A stretch of 64,000 bases of DNA, from assembly GCA_033961575.1 (NCBI GenBank), contig CM066736.1, positions 7,969,501 through 8,033,500 of the forward strand, read 5' to 3'. Positions 39,340 to 53,046 of the stretch are shown piece after piece. The notes beneath the pieces are model-generated. The model saw only the letters and a list, made by a program, of their open reading frames with translations, was not told where the DNA came from and searched no databases. Both the position numbers and the translations under genes were made by a program. The DNA comes from Aselliscus stoliczkanus. Its lineage: Eukaryota > Chordata > Mammalia > Chiroptera > Hipposideridae. The stretch's first letter is position 1, and each line of letters starts with the position of its first letter.

Positions 39340-39980
39340 TTTTGTTTGGTATTATTCCTTTAAGAAATATTTGGGTGCCTTTTGAGTTCCAGACACTGAT
39401 TAGATGCTGAGGATATAACAGAACAAGATAGATTTGGCTGTTGTCTCATGAAACTTAAGTTTCACCAGCTGGAAAGTTTGAGCTAACATCAGGCCATGCC
39501 CCTATTTGTCCTCTTTTATTGGTTTCCCTAGACTTGTTCTTCTTCACGTATCTTCCTTCATCGTCTCGGTCCAATAAAAAGGCATTTATTTTTGCATTTG
39601 TTCATTTGGTTATTCGCTTTTGCTGTATTAAAGTAGGCTGTACTATGTGCCAGGCACTCTATGGTTGGAGTAGAAGGAATTAGAGGGGGAAGGGAGAATG
39701 GGGTGTGATGGGTGGGATTGGAAAAGCAAGCAGACACCAGCTTTTGAGGAGGCAGGCCTTGCAGGGAGTGACATAAAAAGATCTCATTTGAAAAAGAGGG
39801 CCCTGGCTTAAGAGGAAAGAATGGGTGGGTTCAAGGCTTGAGCGGCTGCAGGTGGACCAGTGTAGGTTGGCTTGGACAGGGTGGGCGGGCCCGATAGCAT
39901 GGAGAGAAGCAGGAAGCCTTTGCAATAACGCGGGAGACATCAAGGTGCTTGTAATCCTGACGTTTGAACCCAGAGCACAC
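39340..39980 (-). repeat. L2-like fragments, antisense
   Basis: GAGTTCCAGACACTGATTAG and ACTATGTGCCAGGCACTCTA mark two adjacent L2-type ends; purine-rich body follows. Confidence 0.4.
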
Positions 39981-40856
39981 TGGGTGGGTTGTCTAGTGGT
40001 TTCGTAACCTGGACTAGAGCTTTTGCAGTTTACCCGCCCTTCCAGCTCTTGGCGTTGGGATTTTTTTGCAATTTACGGATCAGGAAGGTAACTGGAGTTC
40101 CTTTACGGGGAAAGATATTTAATACCAGATGATTTTAGAGCCTCGTGGCTGACCCCTCCTCTTAACCTTGTCAGTTGGCAAGGCCAGAAGATGTATTATA
40201 AACATCGCAAAAGGCTTGGCAACTGCTATGTCTTGAATTCAGGTGGAGGATAGATCAATTTCAGATCATTTTTCAGGCCTCTGAAACAAATTTCCCTCCA
40301 TCCCCACAAAACAAAATAAAATAAAACAACCCTTATCCCTGAAGAATTTTTCTCATCTGTGATAGCCTGGGCTGTCACAGGCCCGAGAACAAACTCGTCT
40401 GATTTGTGGGTCAGTTTCAGTTTCTCCTAAGTGAGCTACAAAGGTCCAGCCTTTCTATACTTTTCTTTGAGTTGCTTTGATTCATTGAAATCATTCCATT
40501 TGTATTCATTTTTCCTCATTAGAAAATTCTTTTCTAATCACTTCGTGTAAAATACTGATTTTGAACTTTAAGAGAGTATTTAGTAGAGAGGGAGAAATGG
40601 GAAGCTGCTGTTCAGTGGGTGGAGTTTCAGTCAAGATGAAAACGCCCTCGACCTGCTGTTCGACAGTAGCGTATAGCTAACAATATTGTGTACACTTAAA
40701 ATTTTAAGAGTATATCTCACCTTTTGTGGTTTTCTACCAAATTTTTAAAAAGAAGTATTGAGTAGAAAGCAAGTTTATGCTTCAGTTTTTATTGTATATT
40801 TTTAATTTTTACTCTAATAAATAAGTTAGGATTTTTAAACTTTAGAATACATTTTT

Positions 40857-40963
40857 TGTTGTTGTTGTTGAGGGCAGTGTCACTGGCACTCATATGTGGG
40901 ATCCGAACTGGGGCTGCTGGCATCCCAAGCCAGCTCTTAACCACCGTGCCACTTGGCCGGCCC
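40857..40963 (-). repeat. Short tRNA-headed SINE
   Basis: Flanked by TAGAATACATTTTT direct repeats; the tail carries (GTT)n. Confidence 0.85.
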
Positions 40964-41526
40964 TAGAATACATTTTTAAATAAATACTGTTGTTCTCTGC
41001 CAATTCTTCCATTTAATTTCTCATTTTAAATTATCCTGTATTATTTTTTAAAATTGCCTATGTAAGTCAGTGTTTCAGTGCTAAAAACGTGTGGCTAGTA
41101 CTCTCAGTCATAAGGCCCTTTTTAAAGATTTTTTAAAACGGTTCACAAAATTAAAATACTATATAGACGAAACAACACACTTTTTCCTTGGATTTCTCTT
41201 TTGCAACAGTCCCCCTAGACTGTAAATTCTATAACAACGATGTTGTCAGTTAATAAATTGGTTTGGCTGCTTTGGCAGAGGCTAAATAATAGTGCCTTAA
41301 ACAAGATCTAGAAGCTTATTTCTCTCCACAGAAGTGACTTGGCAGGTGATTTGGGGATGTGGGGGTATAGGGAAGGCAGCCTGCTCCATGGTGCCATCAG
41401 GGATCCAGGTACATTCTTTCTTGTTCTACCTTTCTGTAGATGTTTCCTTTTCCACGTGGTCTCAGATAAGCAGGAGGAGTGGAGGGCAAGCAGCAGCCTG
41501 TGAATGTGGGAGTCTAGTCACACAGT

Positions 41527-41735
41527 GAATCTTTCAGGCTTTGCAGGCTGCATAAGGTCTCTGTTGCATTTTTTTTTCTTATAATTTTTTTTTCTTACAA
41601 TTTTCTTACAGTTTTTCTTACCCTATAAAAACTATTAAACTTGTAAGATAGATAACTATTCTTATCTCACAGCCTTAGGAAAAGGCCTCAGACTAGATTT
41701 ATCCCACAGGCCATTGGTTTGCCAGCCCGTGTTTT
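41527..41735. mobile_element. hAT-like relic
   Basis: Blocks TCAGGCTTTGCAGGCTGCAT and CATTGGTTTGCCAGCCCGTG match the same relic family; the centre is degraded into T-rich DNA. Confidence 0.45.
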
Positions 41736-41744
41736 AAGGCCATG

Positions 41745-41885
41745 GCATGGAAATTGTATACTTCTTTGTCTGTAAAATAGGGTTAAGGATAGTATTCCTT
41801 TCAGAAGGTTGTTATGAGGATTAAAATGAGATAATATATTCAAAATAGTGCCTGGTACAAATAAGTGCTTAGAAAATGTTAACTG
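41745..41885 (+). repeat. MIR
   Basis: TGTCTGTAAAATAGGGTTAA, TTGTTATGAGGATTAAAATG and AGTGCCTGGTACAAATAAGT, sense MIR. Confidence 0.65.
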
Positions 41886-42364
41886 GTTTTATTATTGTAA
41901 TAATTAATATTTAACTCCATCTGTAAAAGACAATTAGCACATTTTTCTTTTACCTCCTGAGTTTTGACATAGTTTATGACATTCATACCTATAATTGCCA
42001 CAGTTGTTTAGTATTAGCACTGTATATAAATGAATGTTCTAGTCCTTTTATCATGATTTTTATTTCTCTGAATTCTTTATTTTGATTTTGGTTTAGTGCC
42101 TCTGTTGACTAGATTTCGTTATCTAGTGGTTGTTTAAAAAAGAGTGTATTCCAAGTTTTTGCATGCTTGAAAATGTCTGAACATTGGCTTTATATCTAAA
42201 GGATAGCTTAGCAGGGTATAAGATTCTTGGGTAATCTTCCCCCCTCCCATCCCAAGATGTTTCGGAATTAAATGGCTACATTGAAGTCTAAAGTCAATTC
42301 AATTGTCCCACGTTATGTGTGACTGACTTTTTCTGCCTGGGGATCCAATCCAGACAGATTCTTT

Positions 42365-42446
42365 TTTTTTTTTAATTTTTTTTTTTCTGAGGGCAGTGTC
42401 ACTGGCCCTCATATGTGGGACCGAACCGGGGCCGCTGGCTTCCCAA
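42365..42446 (-). repeat. Short SINE, 5'-truncated
   Basis: Ends at GGCTTCCC within the head and lacks the A box, but a perfect 14-bp direct repeat CAGACAGATTCTTT flanks it. Confidence 0.8.
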
Positions 42447-42747
42447 CAGACAGATTCTTTACTGTTGATGTTTGGGAGATTGTGTGAAGTTTTTCCTATG
42501 TTATATGCCCTTTTAAAATGCAGATTCTGGTTTTTTTCGTTTGTTTTCAATGTCAGGAACATTTTCTAGTATTGTGTGTTAGAATATTTTTTCTGTTCTG
42601 TTTGTTCCTGTCTTCAGGAATTCCCCTATGTATATCAAATCTCTCATTTGCTTTTTCCATCACTTTTATGGATTTTATTAATAATTTTTTAGTATGTTTT
42701 CCACCAACCAGTCTACAATGTCCCATTCTATGTTTCTATTTTATTTT

Positions 42748-43198
42748 ATTATTTTTTTTTTTTTTAAAGGTTTTATTGGGGAATTGGCGGAGGGGAACAG
42801 CGTTGGGGAATCGGGGAAGGGGAACAGACAAGTTGCTGTCTTTTTGTTCTTCAGTTTAGTTGCGGAGGATGTTGCTTCACTGTTGGTATCGTCATTGCGC
42901 TCTTCCCGGATGAGGCAGATCGGTCGCTGGCCTCTGGATGTCGCTCACCGCGGCTATTGGCAGCTCACGCTTGGCTGCCAGCCGCTCACGCTGGCTGCGG
43001 GCCACTCACTGTAGCCTATGGCAGCCCACTGCAGCAGGGGCTGCAGCCCACACCATCACCGGGGCTCGTACAGCCCAGCTCCAGGTGGAGCTGTTGTTAG
43101 CTGTAGAGGGCAGTGTCACTGGCCCTCATGTGGGATCCGAACCGGGGCCGCTGGCATCCCAAAACCAGCGCTTAAGCAATGCGCCACTCGGCCGGCCC
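42748..43198 (-). repeat. Long tRNA-headed SINE (T+ type)
   Basis: Complete copy flanked by TCTATTTTATTTT direct repeats. Confidence 0.9.
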
Positions 43199-44089
43199 TC
43201 TATTTTATTTTTTACTTCCTTTAAACGGATTTGATTTCTAATATTTCTTGTTTTTTCTTCTATTTCTGTTGCTTTGCCAGTTTTCTTTTCATCGCTTCTC
43301 TTATCTAATAATCTCTTATTTGAGGTCTTTCCTAAGAAAGCTCATGTCTGTAAAGTCTATATTAATGTCTTTATCTCTTCTTTCTGTCTTTAGTTTCTTT
43401 GTGAGGTGTTTTCTCTGTCTGCCTTTTGCTTATTGTTCTCTTTCTCCATTTTGCGCCTTTCCCCATCCCCCATTTATAGGCCCTGTGCTGACCCTTCCAT
43501 TATTAAGTAGATCTGTAGTGAGGGGAGGCAAGGTGGCTGAGGAGATCCGCAGCCTTGATTTGGGTTTTTTTGTCTCAGATGCCCTGGGAGCACATCTGTA
43601 TTGGTGTTCAGGGGTCATTGTGAGCCCTTGCAAAACCTTTGTAGCCAGAGGGTTAATAATGCTCCCTCCTAGCCCTGCCTCACTTCCAGTCAGCCTCAAC
43701 TAGGAGGGTAGTGGTGGACAGCAGGGCCCCTTTCTCTTGGGCTTTCCCCACCTCTCCTGGGCCTGCTGTGGCTCCCTAATGCCCCCTGGCCTTTTGCTTT
43801 TCTGACAGGGACATTCAGGAGTTTCTTCTTCCTGCTGCAGTCTCAGTGGATGTGTCAGCTCTCAGCTTTCTCATCATTTGGGCCCAGCTTTCACAGTATT
43901 ATGGCAGAGATGCTTTAGGGTTTATAGACTGCAGTTGTACATTCCTTTGCTTTATGTGTAATAAGATTTTCCACTTTTTATTAGCTTTTGCTTCTGGTGA
44001 GTTTTGAGTAGGGAGAGAAGAAAGAAACTTCACCAGTAGGTTTACATTTTTTTTTTTTTATGCTTTATGTTTTATTTTGAAAAGTTAAA

Positions 44090-44560
44090 AAAATACGGTA
44101 CCACACCTGTAATTGACCATGTGGTTTTATCACATTTCTTTCACGTCGTTTTCCTTTTATAAAAGCAGTCAAGTGTAGTGGGTTCAGCTGAGGTTTCCTT
44201 TGCTCACCACCCCCAGGCTCACCCCTCGCCCCCACCCGTGGAACCCCAAGGACTTTACTAGCTTTGCAATCTTTTTATATTTTAAAATGCAAATACAGAT
44301 ATCTATGCACAACATATAACATTGTTTTATATGTTTAGGATGTTTAGCCAAATGGTGTCATGCTGTTTTATTGTTCTGCAATTTGGGTTTTTCACTTAAC
44401 ATTGTTTATGAAATCTGTTTTGGTGCACACGTACACACACACATGCAGTTTTTGTTGTTTCTCTTCATTGTTGCATGTTATTTCATGATAAGAATACATC
44501 ACATTCATTTGTCCTCTTGGTGGACATTATTAAGGCTAGCATGTCACTAGACGTCCTTAT
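44090..44560 (-). repeat. L1M-like fragment
   Basis: CATGCTGTTTTATTGTTCTG, TTTTCACTTAACATTG and TTTGTCCTCTTGGTGGACAT suggest an L1 3' UTR; boundaries are uncertain. Confidence 0.4.
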
Positions 44561-45309
44561 ACAGCTCTTTTAGGCTTACATGCATGAATTTATCAAGCAG
44601 TAAATGGTCATGGTTGTAGGAGATAATGTCTTTTCATAATTACTAGATACTAAGTAGTTAGTACTGCCAGTACTGACTCATTGCAGACTGATGCTGCCAA
44701 TGTACCCTCTTACCTGCAATGAACGGAATTCCCCTCCTCCCCCCGCATGTATGTCAGTGTTAACTTTGGATACCCATTCTAATAGGTGCTGTTTCCTGAG
44801 TAACCCTGAATTGAGTGCAGTTGGATGGATGGGATTTCCTGCATTGGTTATTTCTAGGTGAATTTAGGAGTCGAGAAGAATGATAAATCATCTAACGAGA
44901 GTCCTACCAAATATAGTCCAGTCTGCATCAGAGATGAGATTACATTCTATTGGTTTTCTTTGCCATTTTCCCCCCAGAGTATCTAGAGCCGACAATAAAG
45001 TTTTAAAGGTGCTAGGGTCTTTTTTGGGGGTGGGATGGGGGTGGCAGAAAAGATATGATAAAGTGTGTTATTATTTCTGATAAGAGCATTACCATCTTCG
45101 TGCCTGTGTGCCGTTTTTGTACTTGGAGTGAACGTATTTCGGGAACTCTTTTCCCAGTTGTTTACCTGAAAATCATTACATATGTTGTAAGTGAAATGTG
45201 AAATGATTAGATGCTAATGTGGCAAAGAAAGTGTGATTTCTCTCTTAGCCTAGAAACAGGTACATTTAGTTTAATACAGTAAGTTGTTAATGCATGACTC
45301 TCTGTGCTT

Positions 45310-45343
<34 letters not shown>

Positions 45344-45508
45344 GGGGAGCAGTGTGTTTTTCCAGGACACATCAGCTCCAAATCAAGTAGTTGTTTCAAT
45401 CTAGTTGTGGAGGGTGCAGCTCACTGGCCCATGCAGGGAGCGAACCAGCAACCTTGCTGTTATGCGAGCACTGCTCTCTAACCAACTGAGCTAACCGGCT
45501 GCCCCCAC
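45310..45508 (-). repeat. VES-like bat SINE, short form
   Basis: Long poly(T), body block TCCAGGACACATCAGCTCC and head complement CCAACTGAGCTAACCGGCTG. Target duplication ACTCTCTGTGCTT. It ends 199 bases before exon 14. Confidence 0.8.
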
Positions 45509-45587
45509 AACTCTCTGTGCTTTTCAATTGTATGGTTCAAAAGTACTTTTCACCCATATGAAGAGGTAGTCAGTATTTTAGTGTTAA

Positions 45588-45821
<234 letters not shown>

Positions 45822-46230
45822 TAAGTACTAATGAAGGAAATTCTTTGTACCTGAACATAATCCTATAGAAACGCTTAGAAAACAAGTCTTTGTAGCTCAC
45901 ACCTTTCATTGGTGCACAGAATTGTTGCCCAACCAATGAGTGAGTATATCAGCGGCTATCTAAACTAAATTTTAATTTACTGAAATGGAAAGCTGATTGC
46001 TACACAAGCTAGGATGATATGTGGTTATAAGTATATCAAGTGGTGGATCTCTAAGTGGAATCTTCATTTTTCTTTCACTGGGGTGGGATTTGTTGCAGAG
46101 GTAGATAACACCCCTTTTGATGTGTTAAGACTCTTTGCTAAGTAAAAGTAAATATATTGACCATCAATGTGTCAACACAATCATGATCTGCTAATTTCCC
46201 GCAGTCAACAGAAACCTGCTTTGGGCTTTA

Positions 46231-46432
46231 AACCAGGAGCCAGCAAACTACAGCCCCCAAGCCAAGTCCTGGCCACAGCGTTTTTGTACAGCTCACAAAT
46301 GTTTTTTAAAGGGTTATTAAACACACACACACACACACACGCAGAATAACATGTGACAGAGACTATGTATGGCCTGCAGCGACTAAATTATCTACCCTCT
46401 GGTTCTTTATAGAAAAACTTTGCTGATTCTTT
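46231..46432. mobile_element. hAT-like nonautonomous element relic with (CA)n
   Basis: Blocks AGCCAGCAAACTACAGCCCC and TATGGCCTGCAG plus GAAAAACTTTGCTGATTC are typical of a common mammalian hAT relic; the family name is uncertain. A (CA)n run lies inside at 46321-46340. Confidence 0.55.
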
Positions 46433-46631
46433 GTTTAAAACGTGATAGGAAAACATTTGTTAAATCGATTATGTGAATGGCAATTGTAAGTTATTTTTCC
46501 ATACATTCTAAAGTCATTCTCTGGTATAACATTTGCTCCCTCCCTTCCGCCCCCAACAGTCTTATCTCTGTTTGCTTCTGATGTGGATGTTTACACCCCT
46601 GCTGACTTGAATGCTTTTTATAAACATTTTA

Positions 46632-47100
46632 TTTGTTTTTTGTTTGTTTGTTTTGTTTTGTTTTTTAAAGATTTTATTGGGGAATTGGCGGAGGGGAACA
46701 GCGTTGGGGAATCTGGGAAGGGGAACAGACAAGTTGCTGTCTTTTTGTTCTTCAGTCTAGTTGCGGAGGATGTTGCTTCCCTGTTGGTATCGTCATTGTT
46801 CTCTTCCCGGATGAGGCAGATCGGTCGCCCGGCCTCTGGATGTCGCTCACTGCGGCTATTGGCAGCTCACGCATTGCTGCCGGCTGCTCACGCTGGCTGC
46901 GGGCCACTTACTGTAGCCTATGGCAGCCCACTGCAGCAGGGGCTGCAGCCCACACCATCACCGGGGCTCGCACAGCCCAGCTCCAGGTGGAGCTGTTGTT
47001 AGCTGTAGAGGGCAGTGTCACTGGCCCTCATGTGGGATGCGAACCGGGACCGCTGGCATCCCAAAACCAGCGCTTAACCAATGCGCCACTCGGCCGGCCC
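46632..47100 (-). repeat. Long tRNA-headed SINE (T+ type)
   Basis: Complete copy with a (GTTT)n-rich tail and TATAAACATTTTA direct repeats. Confidence 0.88.
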
Positions 47101-47947
47101 TTTATATAAACATTTTAGGTAACATATACGAGGCTTGTATTTATATTTGCTTTCTATTTAACATTGAAATGAAATTATTCAACAAAAGTGTTCTCTCCAC
47201 CAAGCCGCCTCTTCGCTCTGCCTGCGTTTTTCTTGCCCGGTGGACTGACCGGGAGAGTTGATGTTTGAAATTGCTGTCTGCAGTAATCACAATGGAGCCT
47301 GCTCAGCTGAGTCCTTGCCCTAATGCTTTCCCCGCATGTCGGCACCGCAGAATCAGCTCTGGCGGCTCCCTGGTTACCAGTGCCAGCCAGTGCCTCTCTG
47401 TTCCCGTCGTCCCCCTCGTAGGGCGCAGACACAGGATACGGCCGACCCGCGCCCCTTTTGCGTGTTGCGTCTCCATCCTCTCCAGCTGGCCCCCACAGCT
47501 GCTGGGTTCCTTGTCAGCAGACCAGGCACTGACGTCCATCCCAGGGCCCTAAACCCCACCTTGAGCTTCATGTTTCCTGTTTCCCTTGACAAGGCTGGAT
47601 TCAGGGCCTGACTGCTCCTAGACACTCTCCCTTCTTAGAACTCTTGCCCGTCCTGATTCTTCTGCTTGATATGAACACTGTTCCTTTCTGTATGTACATA
47701 CCCCCCCACCCCTGATGGTGTGACTCAGGTCGCATCGTGCACACCTCCCTTGCTCTGCCCACCCAGAAAACTACTCATTTTTCTCTAAATCCCAGAGAGC
47801 AGAGGCTCCCGAGGGTCTACTTTCACTTTTAGCTTCACAGTTACATTGCTGTAGGTTTATATCTTCTATCCTGTCATAGAATGCCAGTTCCTGGGGACAG
47901 GAACTATGTCTGCCCCATAGCTGCTTCCCAAAGAATATATATAGTAG

Positions 47948-48088
<141 letters not shown>

Positions 48089-48120
48089 GAAGACCCTCCG
48101 AGACGCTGACACAGACATAG
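48089..48120 (+). other. PTPN11: PTPN11 exon 15, 3'UTR part
   Basis: Thirty-two noncoding bases between the stop codon and a GTATTT donor at 48121. Human PTPN11 likewise places an intron in its 3'UTR. The exon junction lies only 32 bases after the stop, too close to be expected to trigger nonsense-mediated decay under the usual 50-55 nt rule. Confidence 0.85.
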
Positions 48121-49008
48121 GTATTTAAATGGAAGCTCTGCACTGGTTCATTGTTTATAGCATTTGTGGCATTTTTAAGCAGGCACACCATTTGTGAGTG
48201 TTTGAGCAAAGTGTGTCATAATTGAGTTTTACAAATCAGCCTTCCTTTTCCTCTCCCTAAACTTCTTTTTTCCAAGTTGGATTTATTTTAGAGTTCATTA
48301 AGCATTAAAACCAAATGCAGAGAGGCTGGCTGAGTGGCTCAGTTGGTTAAGAGCTCACTCAAGAGTGCGAGCCCTGAGCAACAGGGTTGCAGGTTCAATT
48401 CCCTGCTTGAGCTGAGCTGCTGCTGAGCTGCCAACAGGTGGCAGAATGGTTCAGCTAAAAAACAAAACAAAACAAAAACCCAAATGCAGAATTAACTGTG
48501 AAGGGAAGGGTTAGCGTTTTTTATAGAGAAATGGTTGATACTGGTGATGGAACACCAGCTATCCCCAGTCCTGCAATTTTTATTAGAGGCGGTTAACCCA
48601 AGCTGTGCTGGGAGATGATATGCAGGGATCCGGGCAGCATGGAAACAGCACTGGATGGTTGGAGTCCGGATGGCTGAGTTCTCATCCCATGTGGCCTCTG
48701 ACTGGCTGTGTGACACAGGCATCGACAACCCAGGCCTCCAACACACTCCACTCCTCATGCCTTCCAGCTCTATTGCTAGAAATTCATCTCCTTTGTATGT
48801 CTCCTCCCTATCAATCATCTTAGACAGGGACCCATGTGTGATTATGTTTTAATGATAAGTTAGAAATTCATAGCTTCAGCATTTCATGTTGAAATTCTCA
48901 TTTCAGTTAGTATACTTAAAAGCTTTAAATCTACTTTAAAATGGTTTAAAGCCTTGCCAAACTTTTAGACGTGTGCTCCTTAAAAATTCTAACTTATTTC
49001 TTTCTCAG
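48121..49008 (+). other. PTPN11: PTPN11 intron 15 (within the 3'UTR)
   Basis: An 888-bp intron in the 3'UTR with GTATTT donor and TTTCTCAG acceptor. It carries one class-C SINE (48323-48478). The rest is unassigned. Confidence 0.85.
48323..48478 (+). repeat. Class-C SINE, complete
   Basis: Head GGCTGGCTGAGTGGCTCAGT, B box GGTTCAATTCC, body as at 11353, tail (AAAAC)n. CCAAATGCAGA flanks both sides. It lies in the short 3'UTR intron. Confidence 0.85.
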
Positions 49009-49764
49009 ATGTGGACTTCACTCTCTCCATAAAAAGATCAAGAACAGATGCAAGAAAGCTTCGGTGCAGAATGAACTTGAATTTCGAAGGCTTGCATTGT
49101 GGCTGACTGACCACCTTTTGATAAGCGAAATTTGAAACCATTTAAAGACCACTGTATTCTAACTCAACAATACCCGATTTCCAGTTACTCATTCCCTCAG
49201 ATAAGAAGAAATCATCTCTACAATGTACACAGTGTTATATTTTATAGAATTTTATTTTAAATTGAGGAAGCAGTTAAAGTGCGCTCCATATTTTACAAAA
49301 GGTGGTGATTCAAATTCTAGTTATAGGCATTTTTTCTTCTTATAACCTTAACAAATGTAATTTTTTTCTCTCTTGGTGGGGGATGATAGGGCACTTGTTA
49401 GAGGAAAAACGGGGAAAATAAGTGACTACATCCTTTAGAAGTGAGAATAATTTCATCTATCATCACTTATCCAGTAGTGGATAATTCATTTTGATGGCCT
49501 CTTTTTTTTTTTGGCTAAATGATAATTGAGTCAGTGCCCAGACTGTCAGATCTGACTGTCTTCTTTTGCATTGCCATTAAAAAATCATGGGGAAAAAATC
49601 ACGGGAACTTCAGATAACAGGCATGTTTTCTTCTTAGCGGATGGCCAGTTGCCAGTCAGCCTGTTGACCCAGAAGGTTGTGGTGGGGAAATGTTTGCCAT
49701 ATTTTCTTGTCATTTGAATAACTGTCTTATATTTAGAAAAAAAGAACATCTGTGGATAACCAGT

Positions 49765-50180
49765 GTTTTGGTTATCATTTGTTGCTGACAAACCATCCCA
49801 AAACATAGTGGCTTAAAATGACAATTCTTTTTTTTCCCTCCCCTCCCTATTCTTCAACCTGGGCTGGGCTCAGCCGAGCTGTTCCTCTGCTTGTCTTGCG
49901 GGTGTCACTTACCGGTGTCATTCTTGCTGGTGGGCAGGTTGGCTGAGACGCTGGGATGGCTGGGCCTCTTTCTCTGCATGGGGTCCTCAGGCTTCCTTCT
50001 CCATGTGATCTCTCCCAACTGGCCTCGCAGAGTAGCTTACCTCTCAATTGGCAGCTCAGAGCTCCCAAGAGTATAAAGCAGTAATGGCCAGGCCTCCTTA
50101 AGTCTTAAACCCGGGACTGTCAGAGCCTCACTTCTATTGACCTCTATTGATTAGAGCAAGTCACAGATCCAGCCCAGATT
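49765..50180 (-). repeat. Old MaLR-like repeat inside the PTPN11 3'UTR
   Basis: CTGACAAACCATCCCAAAAC and AGTGGCTTAAAATGACAATT are typical of an old mammalian LTR-like repeat. The right boundary is uncertain. It is transcribed as part of exon 16. Confidence 0.45.
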
Positions 50181-50766
50181 CCGGAAGAGAGGACTACAGG
50201 AGGACATGAAGTGGAGGCATGGTTGTGGTTCACTGGGAGTCCCCAGTGAGCAGACTGTCAGAACCAGTACCGTGGAAATACAATTGTTAGCAAAAGGAGA
50301 AGCTGCTAGAGACCTTGGGCAGCTGAAGCTGCTTATGAGAGTTGGTGTCATAAGAAATCTCCCTGCACTAGTTCTGCCAGCTCTGAGCGTGTTTCCTGAA
50401 CCATCACTTGGGAAAACTGGTCTCACAAGGATGGATGTGGTTAGGGCAGCAGAGCATCTGAAAGCAGGACCACCCCATTCCCGCGGCACCCACAGAGGGA
50501 GGCGAACGTAGTGCTTTCTTGCACACTGGTTTCAGTTAGGCCTCCGTGCATGCGCGCAGCCAGGCCACAGGGAGAAGGAGCAGCCCTAACGAGGCTGCTA
50601 ATCAGATTGAATTAGCAGTAGCTCATTTTTGTTTTAACCAAGCAGTAAGATTTGCTAACGTCCTACCGGAAGTGCCTTCAAAACCAACCCTTTTTGCCCC
50701 GTGTGTTGAATCATCGTTCGGTGAGTGTATTTCAATTAAAATGTCATCGGCTGACTTTGCGAAGGT

Positions 50767-50772
50767 AATAAA
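50767..50772 (+). promoter_or_regulatory. PTPN11: Possible proximal poly(A) signal AATAAA
   Basis: AATAAA followed by a T/G-rich segment (TTGTCATTGAGTCTTGGTCT), the usual downstream element. It would shorten the 3'UTR to about 1.8 kb. Use is inferred only. Confidence 0.4.
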
Positions 50773-52593
50773 ATGCTACGGCAGCTTTGTCATTGAGTCT
50801 TGGTCTCCTTTCTGGAATTCTTCTTGCTTTTGCTCCTGAAAGGAAGGACTAGATTCAGCCCCGGTAGAAGTTCCCTCCTGAGAAGTTTACCTCCCTGGAA
50901 ACCCTGAGGTCAGTTGGGCAGAGCAGTGGCTTGCCATTTTCACCGAGAAAATGTACAGTGTTCCCCCTCTCCCATCTCCCCAATCTCTTGAACTTAGAAT
51001 TGCTTCCGAACACAGGTGTGACCTGAAGGTCATTACCTTATAAGAGGAATGTAAATGACTACTGTCTTCTTGTCAAGCCTGTAAAGAAAGAGATTCCAGT
51101 TTAGTATTTGCAACAAGGATCTTGAACCCTGTTCTTTCTAGTGCATTGTCACATTGAATGGTTCTCCGTTTTGCCTCGATTTTGTGAAATTGTTTTGACT
51201 GGACTTGGGGGCCAAAGTCTTTCACCAGCATACAAGGGTTTGATTGTACAAATACACCTGCTGCATTAGCATCTCAGCCTGTAGCTTCAGATCAGGTGTT
51301 TTTACCCTTGGGGGCGGGGAACACCTGATCTTGTTAGCTAGCTCTGTTCGTTATAGGACACTGATTTTATTTAGATTTCCCTCCACGAAGTCAGCAAACT
51401 GTCATGTTAGGTAAACTTATGCCAGGACAAGATTAGAGGAGTTCCCCAGATTGCTAAGGTTTGTTGTGTGTTTAATAAAAGGTGATTGCAGGTTTTCAGA
51501 TGAGAGTTCTCTATGTGGGATGGAAGCAGGCAGAGGGTCGGTAAAGATGGGGGAGCTTGAGGTGTGGGTTTAAAAAAATTGTGGGAATGAAAGTTCCAAA
51601 GAGGTGGTTTCCGAGGAAGTCAAGGGGCCCAGGGCCAGGACAGTAAGTGATAGTTGAATCAGATTACCTGGAAAATAGGTGTGAGAGACACGTATGCGCA
51701 GTCTGCATCTGGGTTGCTGGTAGACGTTAAATTTGCACAATCTCTCATAGCTGTTGAGTATTTTAAAATTATAAACATAGGATTTTATATTTGGGGTGAA
51801 GAAATTACCTGACATATGATACTTGTTTTTTTTAAGCCAAATTTCCATCTTAATAGCTTTTATAAAAAATAAATAAAAAGACACCTCATATCTAGTGTGT
51901 GACCCTCCTGAAAATTATGGTCATCTGTCGCATTGACATGAGTGACTTTTCAAATGTTGCTAAATGGGGATGAGAAAATACTCGTATGACTTTCTTGGTG
52001 TTTTGCATTCTTGACAGAGCCCAGTTGCTTTAGAACAGTGAAGAAAATCATCCAGATTCTTTTTAGGGGTTATTTTCCTGGGGATTTTAAGAACTAATAT
52101 AAGGTCTTGAGTTATTTCTAATTCAGGGGAACGTGGAAAAGGTATGCAGTGGGCAAGTGTTTTGTTGTAGCTTATTAATCTGTACGGGGAACTTATACTG
52201 CAGACCTAAGTACAAACCCAGCATGGTTTTTGTTTTCTGTATGTCGTTGGGGGAATGGTTTTCTATAGCAAGCACATGGCCTCCCTGATTTCATGATGCC
52301 TTTATTAGGATCTGCATTAGCCCTTAATTGTGTCGAAATCTTTTTCCCTCTTCCTCTTGAAAAGAGGAATAAGTTCCAAAATATAGTTTATTGTACCTTC
52401 CATCTTAAAAAAGTTTGTTCCTTTTTCACTACGGGCAGTTCAAACAAGGCAAAAATATTTAACAGTTGGTTTTAGTGTGTTGTATAACTTTGCTGTATAT
52501 CAAACTAATTCTTACAAGTTTTCATCCTAAACCTCAAATCATGTAATTAATAATTTGCCTGTTTATTTATGACCTAATTGTGATTCTTTTATT

Positions 52594-52599
52594 AATAAA
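52594..52599 (+). promoter_or_regulatory. PTPN11: Possible alternative poly(A) signal AATAAA
   Basis: AATAAA within the AT-rich 3'UTR, about 450 bases before the distal signal. Use is not shown by the sequence. Confidence 0.3.
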
Positions 52600-53046
52600 A
52601 GCTAATGGAAAAGGATCCTTTATTAAGCTGATGACTAGACCTACATTTAATTTTCCTGCAGTATATGAAGTATTGTACCAGAGTATTAAAAGATATGTAA
52701 TATTTTATTGATAAATCTATCCTTTAAAAGGAATACATTTTAGGATGTCATCATTTTGATGTGAATCATGTAAATGTTGATAATATGCACTGTTTATTAT
52801 ACGTTTAGTGTTTCGAGAGATTCACTTAATTGCCTTTTTGCCCACGTATATTGTGTAGTCTATTTGCAGTTGTTTAAAAAAAAAAAGTGACATTAAAAGA
52901 ATAGTTTATGTAGAGAAACATTAGTGGCTGTTACTTGCCTCCCCACCTGTATTTATGGGTGTTAGTTCAAACTGCTTTGCTAGTTGCAAAGCCCTATTAT
53001 CAGAGTAAAAGTGTATTTGTAAACTGTATGGGAACTAAAAATTAGG

